Position numbers and translations under genes: made by a program. The notes under the pieces were generated by a model, which worked only from the letters and a program-made list of their open reading frames with translations, had not been told where the DNA came from and did no database searches. Positions 10,851-21,660 of a DNA stretch of 64,000 nucleotides are shown one piece after another (the stretch's first letter is position 1; each line of letters opens with the position of its first letter). The stretch spans positions 302,083 to 366,082 of the forward strand of contig VZQC01000286.1 in NCBI GenBank assembly GCA_009823505.1, in the 5' to 3' direction. Source of the stretch: Rhizomys pruinosus. Taxonomy: Eukaryota; Chordata; Mammalia; Rodentia; Spalacidae.

Positions 10851-12104
10851 CTACTGTTTCAAGATTAGACTCATTGATACCACAATCAGAAGATGCCTCT
10901 AAAATGCCCCTATAATTTAAAACTTTGATTCAGTTATAATCTATTTTTCCTATAATTTTAAATGTTCATAAAGCGAAGCAGAATGGTCTCAAATTCCTGG
11001 ATAGCCCAGGAGACACAGATATTTCACAGCCAGCCTATATAATATACTAAGAGCCCATATCAAAAAGAATCAGTCATGTCATTCCTGTCAGCATTCTACA
11101 TCTTTGATCATTTCATTCCTATTAACGCTTTGGAATTATGTTTTAAAATTACTTCAACCACAAATCACATGCTATTTATTTAAAACCCATTTTCAAATTT
11201 CCTTTAAAAGTAATTATAGGAAATTATCTCCTGTTGTATCTTGCTGCATGACACACCATATACATCATCCAATGTGTCAGTTCTGATAAAGGCCCTGTAA
11301 TCCCATTACATGGCAGGAACTTCCTTTCATAAATAGACATTATAATCTAATTTGGAAAACTCAGACAAAATTTATTTTAAACTATGGGTTCAAACACTCG
11401 ATGGAATGGTTAAATAGTTGATGTGACTTTGAAGAATAACTTTTCTTTCTCTTTCAAAACTGAAAAAGTGCTAGTTCCATACTTTAGTTCATAAAGTTAT
11501 CTGAAATATTTATACCAACTATCAAACAAAGAGAATGATATAATTGAGCTTAAATTTTACTTGGCTCACTAATTGGAATCTCTTTTAAGTACAGGGTATG
11601 GACAGGAGTTCAGAAACTAAAGTTGGCCTGTCAATCTATACTGAGGAAGAGTGACATATGCTAGAAAACAATGTCATAAAATTATGTCTGAATGGATGCC
11701 ACTACTGAACTTTGAGTTTCACAAGTGTGATGAACAACACGAGTCTGATATTATATATCTTATATACATGATAAAATGTTTAAGTGAACTTGAAAAGCCA
11801 AAAGCAGAATGAAATTGGGACTAAGTTAATATGCGTGACTACAAAGCACAAAATGAGGTAGTAATAATTGCACAGTTACCCAGTGTTGAATGAGCCACCA
11901 TCAACTGATCAACCCAGGCCTGACTATTTTCCTCCTCAGGAGTATAGATAAAATTCCTTCCAGAAGGGTGTACACATTATGCTAACTCTCCTGCCTTGGT
12001 CTCTACAATAAACCTAGGTAGGTTTGCCGAACTATAGTCTGGGAAACCAGAGAGCAATAAGCAATGGGCAAGGGGTATAGGAGTGTTTAGAAGACTTGCT
12101 AAGT
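10851..12104. other. no recognised feature
   Basis: AT-rich DNA. A segment at 11,880-12,060 ends with CTACAATAAACC and could be a decayed LTR, but nothing supports that beyond a polyadenylation-like signal. Confidence 0.35.
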
Positions 12105-12400
12105 CAGACAGCAGCTCACAGAAATAAGGTGGACAATAACAAGTGGGACCTAATTAAACCCAAAAGCTTTCTGGACAGCAAAAAGAACAAAGATGTGAAA
12201 AAGAAAACCACAGAGCTGAGAAATCTTCACCAGTGATACATCGACAGAGCATTCCCCCAACTTCAGAATATATAAAAACCAAAAACCAAATAATTAAGAA
12301 AACAGTTCACCTCCTCAAAGATGGAGTAAAGAGCTTGAATAGAGACTTCACCAGTGAGGGAAAAAAATAAAGATATCTGGGAAACACTTAAAAAAATGAA
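12105..12400 (+). pseudogene. L1 ORF2 fragment
   Basis: Sense-strand ORF2 sequence from the region just upstream of the C-terminal zinc-knuckle domain. It encodes blocks such as KWDLIKPKSFWTAK and ends in an A-rich run. Stops interrupt it. Confidence 0.7.
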
Positions 12401-12990
12401 ATAAATAAATAAAGAATAAATAAATAAAGTAAATATGTTCTACCATTTAGTTTCAGACTTAGGCAGTTTTGTTATATTGGTGGAAGGTATAGATTATACA
12501 CAAAATCAAAAGAATACGGGGAAAAAAACCCTTGTGTGTCATATACATATATATATATACACTACACCACAGTATCTATCTTATGGGAGTGCTTCCTAGT
12601 ATTTCTTATACAAGCCTGCTTGAACTTTTGGCCAAGCCGTTTCTAAAATATTTACAGTAGTTAAAAGTATAAGGCTGGTGTAACTTAGCTTTTCTGGATG
12701 CTTAACGACCATACTTAAGCCCATAACAATTTTGGCTGAGGGAGGTAAGGGAAAATTTGTTCCTTGGCCCGCAGAGGTCAACTAAGTCCCAGGGGTCTAT
12801 TCATGGGGGCATACTCTGGAAATGTCCTGCAAAATGTGAGTCACCAATCTTAGTCTTCCAGTGCAGGGAGGTCTTGGAGATCACTAATGACTTCAGCTAG
12901 TGTCCAGTCGATAAAGAGGAAAGTCTGGTCATGCTTCAAAAAGGGAAGCCTGGTCCTACAAGACCTGACTTTTAAGTCAATGGATGGAAC
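12401..12990. other. unassigned segment between L1 pieces
   Basis: It contains a (TA)n patch near 12,545-12,563 and otherwise unplaced sequence. It separates two sense L1 ORF2 pieces and could be an insertion into one older L1. Confidence 0.35.
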
Positions 12991-12994
12991 TGGT

Positions 12995-14100
12995 AAAAGA
13001 AACAATCAAGGAAGTGAAAAATCCAACAGAGTGGGAGGAAACCTTCACTGCAGATACATCTGACAAAGATTGATTTCCAGAATATTAAACTACTCAAAAA
13101 ACAAAGAAAAAAGAAAAACAAATGACCACTCAAAATAGATGGAGCAAAGAACTTGAACCAGAGACTTCCACAAGTGAGGAATTAAAGATGTCGGAAACAC
13201 CTCAAGACTGTCAACGTACTAATCATTAGGGAAATGCAAATGAAAAACCACTTTAAGATATCATCCTTACTCCAATAAGACTGCTTAGGATCAAGAAAAC
13301 AAATGATACCAAAGTGCTGGAGAGGTTGTGGGGAAAGGAACACTCATGCCACTGCCTGGTGGGAATGTAACTCGTGCGCCACTATGGAAAGCAGTGGTGG
13401 AGAACCCTTGGAAGACTGGAATGAACTTGCCACGTGACTCAGCCATACCACTCCTGGCAGTAACCCTCAAGACTTAATGGCCAACCCACAGAGATACATG
13501 CAACGCCATGTTTTAATCCACTCTCTTCACAAGAGCAAAGGAGTGGAACCAACCTAAATGCCTCAACTGGACGAGTGGATAGAGAAAATATGGTAACAGT
13601 CTACATAATTGGAGTTCTATGCAGCAGTAAAGAAAGACAAACATCACGATCTTTGCAGGAAAATGGCTGGAGTAGAGGACAATCAAGCGAAGTGAAGTAA
13701 CACAGTCCCAGAAAACAAATGACGATGGTATCCCTCACTGTGATGCTAGTGCCAATTACCCAAATGTAAGTATTTCTTGTGTTGGGGGGCCCCCTGAGCT
13801 TTTGTACAAAGCAGTTTGGCATAAGGCATTTGGAAACAACAACAACACAACAACAACGAAAGGAACTGCTCAAAGACTGACTGAAACTGAACTTCGCTGC
13901 AAAACAGTCAACTTCCCCATGGAAAAATATTGAGAAAGACTAAGAAGAAAAAAAAAAAAAAAAAAACAGAATGCATGAGCTTTGGCGGGGTAGGGGAATG
14001 GGGGGGGTGGGAACACGGGTCTAGATTTGTTAAAAATAAATAATAAATAAATATAAATAAATAAATAACTAAATAAATAAATAAATTTAGGTGAAAAAAA
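12995..14100 (+). mobile_element. L1 ORF2 3' end plus 3'UTR
   Basis: ORF2 C-terminal coding sequence runs to about 13,755. Family blocks are readable in fragments, including the GGNVTR-type zinc-knuckle region near 13,360, the SWNQPK-type block near 13,550, the EFYAAVK block near 13,615 and the final TQSQKTN-type block. It is followed by a 3'UTR with a (CAACAA)n block, an ACTGACTGAAACTGAAC motif and the polypurine G-tract near 13,985-14,010, ending in an A-rich AAAT repeat. Many stops and indels mark it as dead. Confidence 0.85.
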
Positions 14101-14880
14101 AAAAAAGAAAAGACCAAAGAGCCAGGAGCTCCCCCCCCCCCACCCCCAGAACCTGAGGACGCAGATCCGCACTGACCTTGAAAAAACAGAAACCTTGGTT
14201 AATCTGGCTAACAGTGTGGACTTAAGTGTCCAAAAGGAAAGCATAACCAAAAAATTAGTAAGCCCTGAGAAAATTGTACTTCAGGTAATAAAACTTGAGA
14301 GCTTAGTAAAAAGAAAAAAATGAAAAGAGAGAGAGAAAGAGGAGAGAGAGAGAGAGAGAAAACATTTGGTTTGCCCTGTTTTACTGCAAGGTGAACTACT
14401 TTGTGGCTTCCACTGCTTTTTGCCACCTTCAAAGACATGACACAGCTTTTCAACCTTCCAATATGGACGAAGACTCATGTCTCTCAAGAATCCCTCCAAA
14501 CCTTCAGTGCCAGATGGGGAATGCGGAGACATCCAGCTTGTGGACCCCGGAGCGACTACTTAGTGGGGTTTCAGGCTCTTCAGAGTATTGATTGCTATTG
14601 TTGTTACCCAGGCTGTATATGGAGACAGTAAAGGAGGGTGAAGACAGGACATGGTGCTTACTCTGGGCCTCATTGCTGACCATGGGAAGGAAAACCCCAG
14701 TTGTGGAGCACAAGGGCAGAACTGATGGTGGTTTGGGCTTGCCAAGGCAGAGCCTTCCCCAAACATGACATCTTTCAGCCCAATTAAAAAAAAAAAGAAG
14801 AAGAAATCAGAAGCTGAAGTGCTATATATATGTGGCATGCACATATGCATATTTTGGAGTGATAAATTGGAAAGTAGCAA
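14101..14880 (+). mobile_element. probable L1 3'UTR / inserted segment with exon-like block
   Basis: This lies between two L1 3'UTR ends and leads directly into the second. Most of it is probably L1 3'UTR, although I cannot align it confidently. The first part (14,150-14,284) is an open 45-codon stretch bounded by splice-like signals and is discussed as a finding. A (GA)n tract occupies 14,323-14,361. An A-rich run near 14,786-14,806 follows an ATTAAA hexamer, so a retrocopy origin is also possible. Confidence 0.4.
14323..14361. repeat. (GA)n tract, imperfect
   Basis: Purine-only GA-rich run with AAAG interruptions. Confidence 0.85.
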
Positions 14881-15127
14881 CAACAAGGAAAACAAACAAC
14901 AAACAAAAACTGGTTCAAAACTGACTGAAATGGCGAACTTCTGCTCACAACAGTAAACATCTGCTTGAAAATTTAAAGATACTGAGAAAAAGATAAAAAC
15001 GTATTTGGCAGAATGCATGAGCTCTGGCGAGGTGGGGGGAAGGGGAAGGGGGAGTTGAGGTCCAAAAAAAAACCTTTTGATTGGGAATTTTATATAAATG
15101 CACAAAACTTCCAAATAAAAATTGCTT
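14880..15127 (+). mobile_element. L1 3'UTR and 3' end
   Basis: It carries CAACAACAAGG, ACTGACTGAAATGGCGAAC, TACTGAGAAAAAGAT, GAATGCATGAGCTCTGGCG, a G-rich polypurine tract at 15,034-15,056 and the terminal TGCACAAAACTTCC-AATAAA. These are the consensus 3' end blocks that recur through the window. Confidence 0.8.
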
Positions 15128-15895
15128 TAAAATATGTTCAACATCGCTAATAATTAAGGAAATGCAAATTAAAAAAAAAAAAACCACTTTAAAATATGAT
15201 CCTCACCTGATAACTGTCGAGGATCCAGAAAACAAGGATACCAAATGTTTTTGGAGAGGTTTGTGGGGAAAAAGGAACACTAATCCAACGAATGGTGGGA
15301 ATGTAAACTATACAGCCATTATGCAAAGTGGTGTGGAGAACACTTAAAAGACTCAAAATGACTTACCACCTGACCTAGCATACCCACTCCTGGGTATATG
15401 CCCCAAAGACATCCATCTTACTCATCTTACGCAGAAATACATGCACACGCATGTTTATTGCAACTCTCTTCAGAAATAGCAATAGTAAGGAGCTGGAATC
15501 AACCCAAGTGCTCCTCAAAAGGTGAGTGGATGACAAAAATGGTTACATTAACAACAATGGAGTTCTATGCAGCGGTAAAGAAAGATGACATCATGAAATT
15601 TTTCAGGTAAAATGGATGGAACTAGAAAGATATTATACAAGTGAAATAACACAGTCCCAGAAAAACAAATGAAGAATGGTATCACTCATTTGTGGATGCT
15701 GATCACCAAATCTCTAGTTGTAAGCCAAACTGAGAAACATTATGTAATATTTCTTTTATCTGAAAGCAACTGTGCTTCTACAATGTGAACCCGTAATGGG
15801 CTCTGAATTAACTGTACCATTATGTTTCAGAACTTTTTAAATTTTGGTATATGGAAAGGATATGTTTTGCATATTTTAGAGGAATATAAAATTAA
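15128..15895 (+). mobile_element. L1 ORF2 C-terminus plus start of 3'UTR
   Basis: Sense ORF2 begins with the NIANN-like block and runs through the zinc-knuckle region. The best-preserved piece (15,398-15,610) holds SWNQPKCSSKGEW and EFYAAVKKDDIMKF blocks. It diverges into a 3'UTR after about 15,720. An extra adenine run in the coding part breaks the frame. It abuts the preceding L1 3' end, so L1 inserted next to L1. Confidence 0.8.
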
Positions 15896-16370
15896 AAAAG
15901 AAAATGTGAATTCTGAACTATGATGATGAAGTTCATACAGCTTATCTCATATGACATAATAATTTTGGCATTGTGGGGGTTACATGGAAGGGATAGGTGA
16001 GAAAGAAAATAGGTAGTATGAGTAGAAAATCGAGAAAAAGAATCTGACTGAAGACATGTGGAGGGGTAGAGGGAGGGGGGGGGAAAAAGGGAAAAAAAAA
16101 GAAAGGGGAGTTCGGTGCCCAATAAGCAATAACGCGGGGTGCTAATGCACATAGAGAAAAAAACTAAGGTTAATAAGGCACAAGCATCGAATGTGAAGAA
16201 CGATATAAAAGACATTAAGTGGTGTCTAGAGAAATATGTCAGCGCGCAGATGCGTGGTTTAAGGGGACAGTGGACACAAAAGGGATGAATTTTCTCCGAG
16301 TCTAAATTGGATGGAGAAACATTGTTTAAAATGCACAAAACTAATCAAAATATTTTTTAAATCTAGAAAT
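15896..16370 (+). mobile_element. possible L1 3' end, poor-quality consensus
   Basis: A polypurine tract at 16,060-16,113 and a terminal AAAATGCACAAAACTAATC suggest an L1 3' end. The middle (16,110-16,310) is unusually CpG-rich and matches nothing, which fits local consensus errors. Confidence 0.45.
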
Positions 16371-16492
16371 TTGCTGATTTAAAAACATAAACAGAACTGT
16401 ATTGTTTAAATGAAAAACTAATTAATAAAAGGAAATGGCCACAATGGGCACTAGAAAGTGAAAAATTAGAATACATTTGTCCAACGATCTTT

Positions 16493-16626
16493 TTTATTCT
16501 TTTTGAGACAAGGTCTCCCTTTAGTCCCAGCTTTTTTTTTTTTTTTTTTTTGAACTCACAGAGATCCCACATGCCTCTGCCTCCAAGAAGCTAGGAATGA
16601 ATGGCATGTGCCCACCATGCCCGGCT
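16493..16626 (-). mobile_element. B1 SINE with internal poly-T run
   Basis: Antisense B1 (TTTTTGAGACAAGGTCTCCC start, CATGCCTCTGCCTCC, CACCATGCCCGGCT end). Between CCCAGC and GAACTC about 45 bp of the element is replaced by a run of 21 T. Confidence 0.85.
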
Positions 16627-16656
16627 ATTGTCCACAATCTTAAGAAGTGAAGTAAA

Positions 16657-16825
16657 GGGGCTGGAGAGATGGCTCCGTGGTTAATAGCACTGACTGTTCT
16701 TGCAGAGGAATCGTTTCGATTCCCAGCACCCACAGATGGCTAAGAACTGTCTTAACTCCAGTTCCAGGGAAATCCGGAGGCAGACAGTACAATCATACAA
16801 TAAAATATAAATAAAAATTTTAAAA
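16657..16825 (+). mobile_element. B2 SINE, internally deleted
   Basis: Starts GGGGCTGGAGAGATGGCTCC and has a clear head and TTCCAGGGAAATCCGG body. It lacks the CCCTCTTCTGACC block. A perfect 15-bp target-site duplication AAGAAGTGAAGTAAA lies at 16,642-16,656 and 16,826-16,840. Confidence 0.95.
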
Positions 16826-17052
16826 AAGAAGTGAAGTAAAACATGTAGCAGATCTGTTTACACTTGGCTTTAAAGGGATATTTGATTGTGATGCAAAATT
16901 GTAGCAAAATTATAAAAGCAAAGACCTCCTATCATCATGCAACATTCTTTTATAGACAGAGGTAAATGAATAAATGAGGAAAACTTCAATAAATAATTAC
17001 AAAAGATATTTTAATTAAGTTACATTGACTGATTGAATGGTTGATTAATATG

Positions 17053-17107
17053 TTGACTGAGTGACTGAGAGACTAAGTGACTCAGTGACTCAGTGACTGA
17101 GTGGGTG
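17053..17107. repeat. short GACTGAGT-type minisatellite
   Basis: About six to seven imperfect 8-bp units alternating GACTGAGT, GACTAAGT and GACTCAGT. It sits at the 3' side of a degraded B3 SINE. Confidence 0.85.
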
Positions 17108-17119
17108 ACAAGTTGGTGG

Positions 17120-17268
17120 GTGAATTCACATGACATAGAGCATGAAAGGAGGTCAGAGGGCAACTTGTGGGATTTGATTTTTCTCCTTCCAACATGTCTG
17201 CTTCAGGAAAAAAACTCACATCCTTAGTCTTGGTGTCAAGCAGTATTATCTGCTGATTCACCTCATTA
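17120..17268 (-). mobile_element. B3-class SINE, degenerate
   Basis: Antisense B3 blocks: GAGGTCAGAGGGCAACTTGT, TCTCCTTCCAACATG and a degraded head with GATTCACCTC. Confidence 0.6.
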
Positions 17269-17373
17269 ATTCCAAAGAGGACATTTTGAAAATATTCTTG
17301 TTCTCTGTTTTTAAAATATACCATTCATAAGCCATTTCTCCCCATTGATGTCTAACTTATCCTCCCCCTGACG

Positions 17374-17607
17374 TTTTTTTTAATTTTTATTTATTCCTTG
17401 TATGTGTATAATGTACTGTCCCTGCATGTAGGTTGTGCACCCATGTCTGCAATGCAACAGAGGTCAAAAGAGGGTGGTCGGATTCCCCCTGGAACTAGAA
17501 GTCAAAGGATGGTGCTCAGCCACCATGGTGGGTGCGGGGGATCGAACCCGGGTCCTCATGCAAGATTAATCGGTGCTCTTACCACGAGGCCATCTCTCCA
17601 TCCCCCA
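17374..17607 (-). mobile_element. B2 SINE
   Basis: Antisense B2 with T-rich tail, GCATGTAGGTTGTGCACCC, GGGGATCGAACCCGGGTCCT and GGCCATCTCTCC head. An 8-bp CCCCTGAC duplication flanks it at about 17,366-17,373 and 17,609-17,616. Several single-base indels look like assembly noise. Confidence 0.9.
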
Positions 17608-17619
17608 CCCCCTGACTTT

Positions 17620-18239
17620 ATAACATTTTATTAAGTGCCCTGAACATTTTGTTTATAGTAGTACATTCACGCCTAGCTAGAAACATGTAGTTTAGGTGGG
17701 TTTCTTTCAAAAAGTAATTGGGTCAGTTCTATTCACTCCTTAGGAAAATGGAGGTGTCTTTTTTCACTAAACATGAAGAGTAATAAGAAAACAATAGTAG
17801 AAGGAGACAAAGTTGAAAGATAAAATGACTCTTTTTGAAAATTCTCAATTCGTAAGAACTGTCTCATCTTTTGTTCTTATGTTCCCATGAGATGTTTTCC
17901 TGACATTTTAATAGATTACAGTCAGTCTTTGTCCATTGAGCCTAAAAGAGTCTTAAAATTTATAGTAGGTAAAATGGTTTAAATTATGGAAGTGTTTGCT
18001 CTGAAGAAATATTTCCTCTAGCATATGAATACATACGCACCTTTGTTGCTTCAAAATAGAACATCATTAAAGGTCAAGGATAACAGAAATGGTTCAATGG
18101 TTGAGCACACTAAATGAAGAAGGCATAAACCACCCCCTAAGTTCTTTTCTCTGAATTCATTGATTAGAGAATCTCACTTTCCTCATCAGAGAAGCTACTT
18201 TTTGCCATAAATGGAGATGAATTCAGAGACCCACAACTG
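17620..18239. other. no recognisable feature
   Basis: AT-rich unique-looking sequence. I see no repeat family and no coding potential. Confidence 0.4.
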
Positions 18240-18595
18240 GACATTGTGAAGAAAAGAAAAGATTGTTGGTATAGGCTCTAAACTGAACATCTATATCCAA
18301 CTACCTCCCCCAAAGCACCCAGGAAAAAAGCTTGGGAGGATTGCAAGATCCAGACCTGGTGGACATCTCTGACAAAGAACTATTAGCTCTACATGATAGT
18401 TGCACACATGAACTCACAGAACTGTAGCTACACAGCCAGGATCAAGCCAGCCCAAAGTTCAGCAGGGATGGTGATGGGGTGGCCTGACACCCTACCTCTA
18501 GCTGAGAAACTATTAGAATTTGGTGGGTGCTGGGAAAGGAGAGTCAGTTTTCTTGGAGGATGGTGTCTCTGAAAGCTACCAGTGTTGCAGTCCAT
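18240..18595 (+). mobile_element. L1 3'UTR fragment, Lx-like
   Basis: Ordered blocks ACTACCTCCCCCAAAGCACC, GTTGCACACATGAACTCACA, GATCAAGCCAGCC, CACCCTACCTCTAGCTGAG and GAGAGTCAGTTTTCTT match the layout of the rodent Lx-type L1 3'UTR. No ORF2 is attached. Confidence 0.6.
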
Positions 18596-18602
18596 GTTTC
18601 TA

Positions 18603-18960
18603 CACTGTGCTGCTTAGCCTTATTTGTCAGCCAACACCACCTGGGTTGAGGGGGCTTCAATTGGGGAATTTCCTCCATTGGATAAGCCTGTGCCTATGTC
18701 TAGGGTATTTTCTTGATTATTAGGGATGTGGGAAGACCAGCCGACTATGGCAGTGCGAACCCCTGGGCAGGTGTTTCTGTGTTGTGTAAGAAAGTAGGCT
18801 GAGCTTTCTCACGGATCGGTGGACAAAGCCAATAAGCAGCATCCTCCCGGCCTATGCTTCATTCCTGCCTCCAGTTAACTTCCCTGAGTTCCCGAGTTGG
18901 CTTCACTTGATGATGATGATGGAGCTTGTAAGCCAGATATACACCCCCCCCAAAAAAAAT
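18603..18960 (+). mobile_element. URR1-like hAT DNA-transposon fossil
   Basis: TTTGTCAGCCAACACCACC start, AACCCCTGGGCAGGTG, TGTGTAAGAAAGTAGGCTGA, CAATAAGCAGCATCCTCCC and the ATGATGATGATGGAGC block match the non-autonomous rodent hAT family. It is the opposite-orientation relative of the 5,575 element. Confidence 0.65.
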
Positions 18961-19348
18961 AGGTTTTGGTCCGTATTTTTAAACAGAGCAATTGAGGGCA
19001 GACTAGAACATACAGCCCTTCACATACAGGGGTCACTAATGGGTTTATTTAACAAAAGAGAGTGAGAAGAGAACAGCATGAGGTGGCTCATGGGGGAACT
19101 GGAAGGAAGAAGAAGGAGGGTAGACTTGATCAAAACCATGTTATGTGCATGTATACAATCTTGAAGTTGAAAACAAAAGGCGTGCATTACTCTTACAGAA
19201 GTACTCAGCTGGGATCCAAGCACCCATCCCAAATGGATCACAAACACCTAAAATCCATCTCTAGAGAAGTTGATGACTTCTTCTGGTCTGCATAGGAAAC
19301 CTCTCTCCATGCCACTTCACAAAAACAAGTATGCGTAAACAAGATAAT
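18961..19348. other. no recognisable feature
   Basis: Two overlapping open frames of about 76 codons on opposite strands show no domain. I call nothing here. Confidence 0.35.
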
Positions 19349-19349
19349 T

Positions 19350-19493
19350 TTTTTGTCTTTTTGAGACAGGGTCTCCCTGTAGCTCCACTGTCCTGGAACT
19401 CACTATGAGACCAGCCTGGCCTTGACTCAAGAGATCCTCCTGCCTCTGCCCTCCCAAGTGCGGAATTAAAAGCATCCACCACCACACTGGGCA
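19350..19493 (-). mobile_element. B1 SINE
   Basis: Antisense B1: TTTTTGAGACAGGGTCTCCC, TCCTGGAACTCACT, CCTCCTGCCTCTGCC and CACCACACTGGGC. Several 1-base indels are present. Confidence 0.9.
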
Positions 19494-19799
19494 AAGTTAA
19501 TTTTTTTTTAAGGAATCAAAATAATAGTTCATGAATGTTCATCATGAGACATTAAATACAGTAAATCTGAGTTTTACAATCACAACAATACACGAAAGCT
19601 AAATTTCATTTAAAAAAATATATAATTTTGGTGATCTGTAATAAGAGGTATTAAAGAGAAAATTACAAGACAATAATAATGAGTTTTTGGAGCCTAAATT
19701 CTGTTGTTTTTATATATACTTAGCATTTGCCTTAATTGCTAAGTTATGTAACAAGTTATTTGAGGAATGAACAAAACACATCTAAAAACTATTAAAATG
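19494..19799. other. no recognisable feature
   Basis: AT-rich spacer between a B1 and a B2. Confidence 0.4.
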
Positions 19800-20032
19800 G
19801 AGCTGGAAATAGAGCTCAGTGGTTAAGAACACAAACTACGCTTGCAGAGGAATCAGGTTTTGGTTTCAATTCCTAGCACCCATGGCAGTGGCTAACAACT
19901 GTCGAACGCCAGTTCCAAGGGATCAGATGCCCATTTTTTTTTTTTTTTTTTTTTTTGATCTCTGCAAGCATTGCATGAACATGGGTGCACTTATAGACTT
20001 ATACACAATAAAAAAATAAAAAATAAATAAAA
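19800..20032 (+). mobile_element. B2 SINE with internal poly-T run
   Basis: GAGCTGGAAATAGAGCTCAG head, CGCCAGTTCCAAGGGATCAG body and an AATAAA-rich tail. A run of 22 T interrupts the body at 19,936-19,957 where CTCTTCTGACC is expected. Confidence 0.8.
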
Positions 20033-20084
20033 GTATCTAAAATATTAACAACAATGTCCCAAGGGAAATAATTTGATGAGAAAG

Positions 20085-20460
20085 AGGGTTACAGTATCCC
20101 CATTTGCGAATGATATGGTATTCGCATAAGAGTCCAAAAGCTTATAGAAATGCCTTAACAATTTCAGCAACAGGCAGGATACTAAATCAATTTGCAAAAA
20201 TCAGAAGCCTTTCTATATACAAAACAGAAAATCAGAGAAAGATTTAGGAACATTCCCATTCGCAATAACCTAAAACATATCTAGGTAGAAACCTAAGCAA
20301 AGGCATTAAAGACTTCAACAAAAACCTTGAGTCTTTGAAGAAATCCTGTGAACATGGATTGATAGAATTAATACTGTGAACATAACCATCCTACCAAAAA
20401 AACTTACAAAGTCAATGCAATTTCAGTCAAAATCCCCATGAAATTATTCAGCTGGGAAGA
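20085..20460 (+). pseudogene. L1 ORF2 fragment, post-catalytic RT region
   Basis: The sense sequence starts near the ND-M motif position of the reverse transcriptase. It continues through blocks equivalent to LNNFSNRQD, QKPFYIQNRKSEK and INTVNITILPKKTYKVNAI. Stops and frameshifts are present. It ends where sequence quality collapses. Confidence 0.7.
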
Positions 20461-21660
20461 GGGCAAGAAAGGCCGTGCATTACTACTACAGGCACGGAGG
20501 CGGTGTTTCTCATAAATTGCAGTGCTGCAGCAAGATCGCACACACAAATCGTAAAGAAACGCAAACTTAAGACGCACGACACTCAGCACCACTGAGCAAA
20601 GATTCTAATGGTGCCATACAAGGTGACATTTACATACTACCTCGGCGCGCTCCAAGCGGTGTGGAGTTGAGGTGTGTGTGCATCAGGTGTCCCCATAGAC
20701 ACAGCATGGTAATGGTACACATCGAGACTTTCAGATCATTGGAAAAAAACAGAAAACCAAACAGGGAAGAAAAAGGAGAAATATGCCTGAACATGGAGAG
20801 CTCAGGTCGTGTGTGACATGCGCCTAGCAGGGGGGGGAGGCGGGGAAGTCGCGCTCACAGCCGCGGGTGCGGAGGTGGGGGGGGGGGGGGGGGGGGGGGG
20901 AGGGGGGGTGTGAAAACAAGCGGAGGGGGGGGGGGGGAGAGAACGAAGGGGAGAGACCGTAGGTCGATCTCTCCGCTGAAACGCGCCATCTCTTCAGAGT
21001 GTCGAGAAGACGAACTGGGCCGCGAGTGCGGTGAGAGTGTGTCGGCGCGATCTCGACTAGGCAAGCCAGGGCCGAGCAGGGAAAGGCAACGGCGCGGGGC
21101 AAGGACCGGGGTTTGAGGCCCCACACCCACAGGGGAGCCGGAGAACGGGGGCGGGAACTCAAGGGGCCAGGGGAATGCTGGGACACCCTTTCGGACCTCC
21201 AGGCAGGCACACAGGGTGCCACAACCACAGCAGACAGATTCAGGCGACACAAAAGAACAAGTAAATTTAAAAAAGACGCTGCCATGGCAACTGATAAAGC
21301 AGACAAAGTTTGGCAGAACTGGTGCAATGCAGAGCATAGTTGAGGGTGTGTGGTGGGTGTGGTGTGTGTGGGGGGGGGGTGTGTGGCAGATGTAGCTTTG
21401 ACACACTTGCAATGGACCGCTACAATAAGACAAACGCACCTGCTCAACTCTCAGCAGAGAAGTTTCCTGGATGGGGCAGGTGGGTGGGTAGCAGAAACAT
21501 GATGAACTGGCAGATGTGCAGAGACAAGAACGTAGAAGTGCTAGGGCTGAATAGAACCTGTTTCAATCTTCCCGTTCAAGGATCAGGGACATTAAGTGAC
21601 AGGGCAGAAAGAGTGGTAAGGAAACAGCAGGGCGGATTAACCAAGAAATAGTTTGCATAC
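20461..21660. other. CpG- and G-rich anomalous patch
   Basis: Composition departs sharply from the surroundings. There are poly-G runs at 20,877-20,900 and 20,925-20,937, and about 20 CpG within 20,941-21,120. No CpG-island gene, rRNA or known promoter is recognisable. Overlapping open frames here (up to 207 codons antisense) are low-complexity products of the G runs. Likely explanations are a damaged consensus or a GC-rich L1 region. Confidence 0.5.

Noticed and set aside
14560..15114. Antisense open frame of 184 codons
   Set aside because: It crosses a G-rich L1 3'UTR and A-rich tracts in antisense and has no domain or plausible start context.
20824..21447. Antisense open frames of 194-207 codons
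   Set aside because: They read through poly-G/poly-C runs and yield proline/histidine low-complexity sequence. The region is probably damaged consensus, and no domain is visible.
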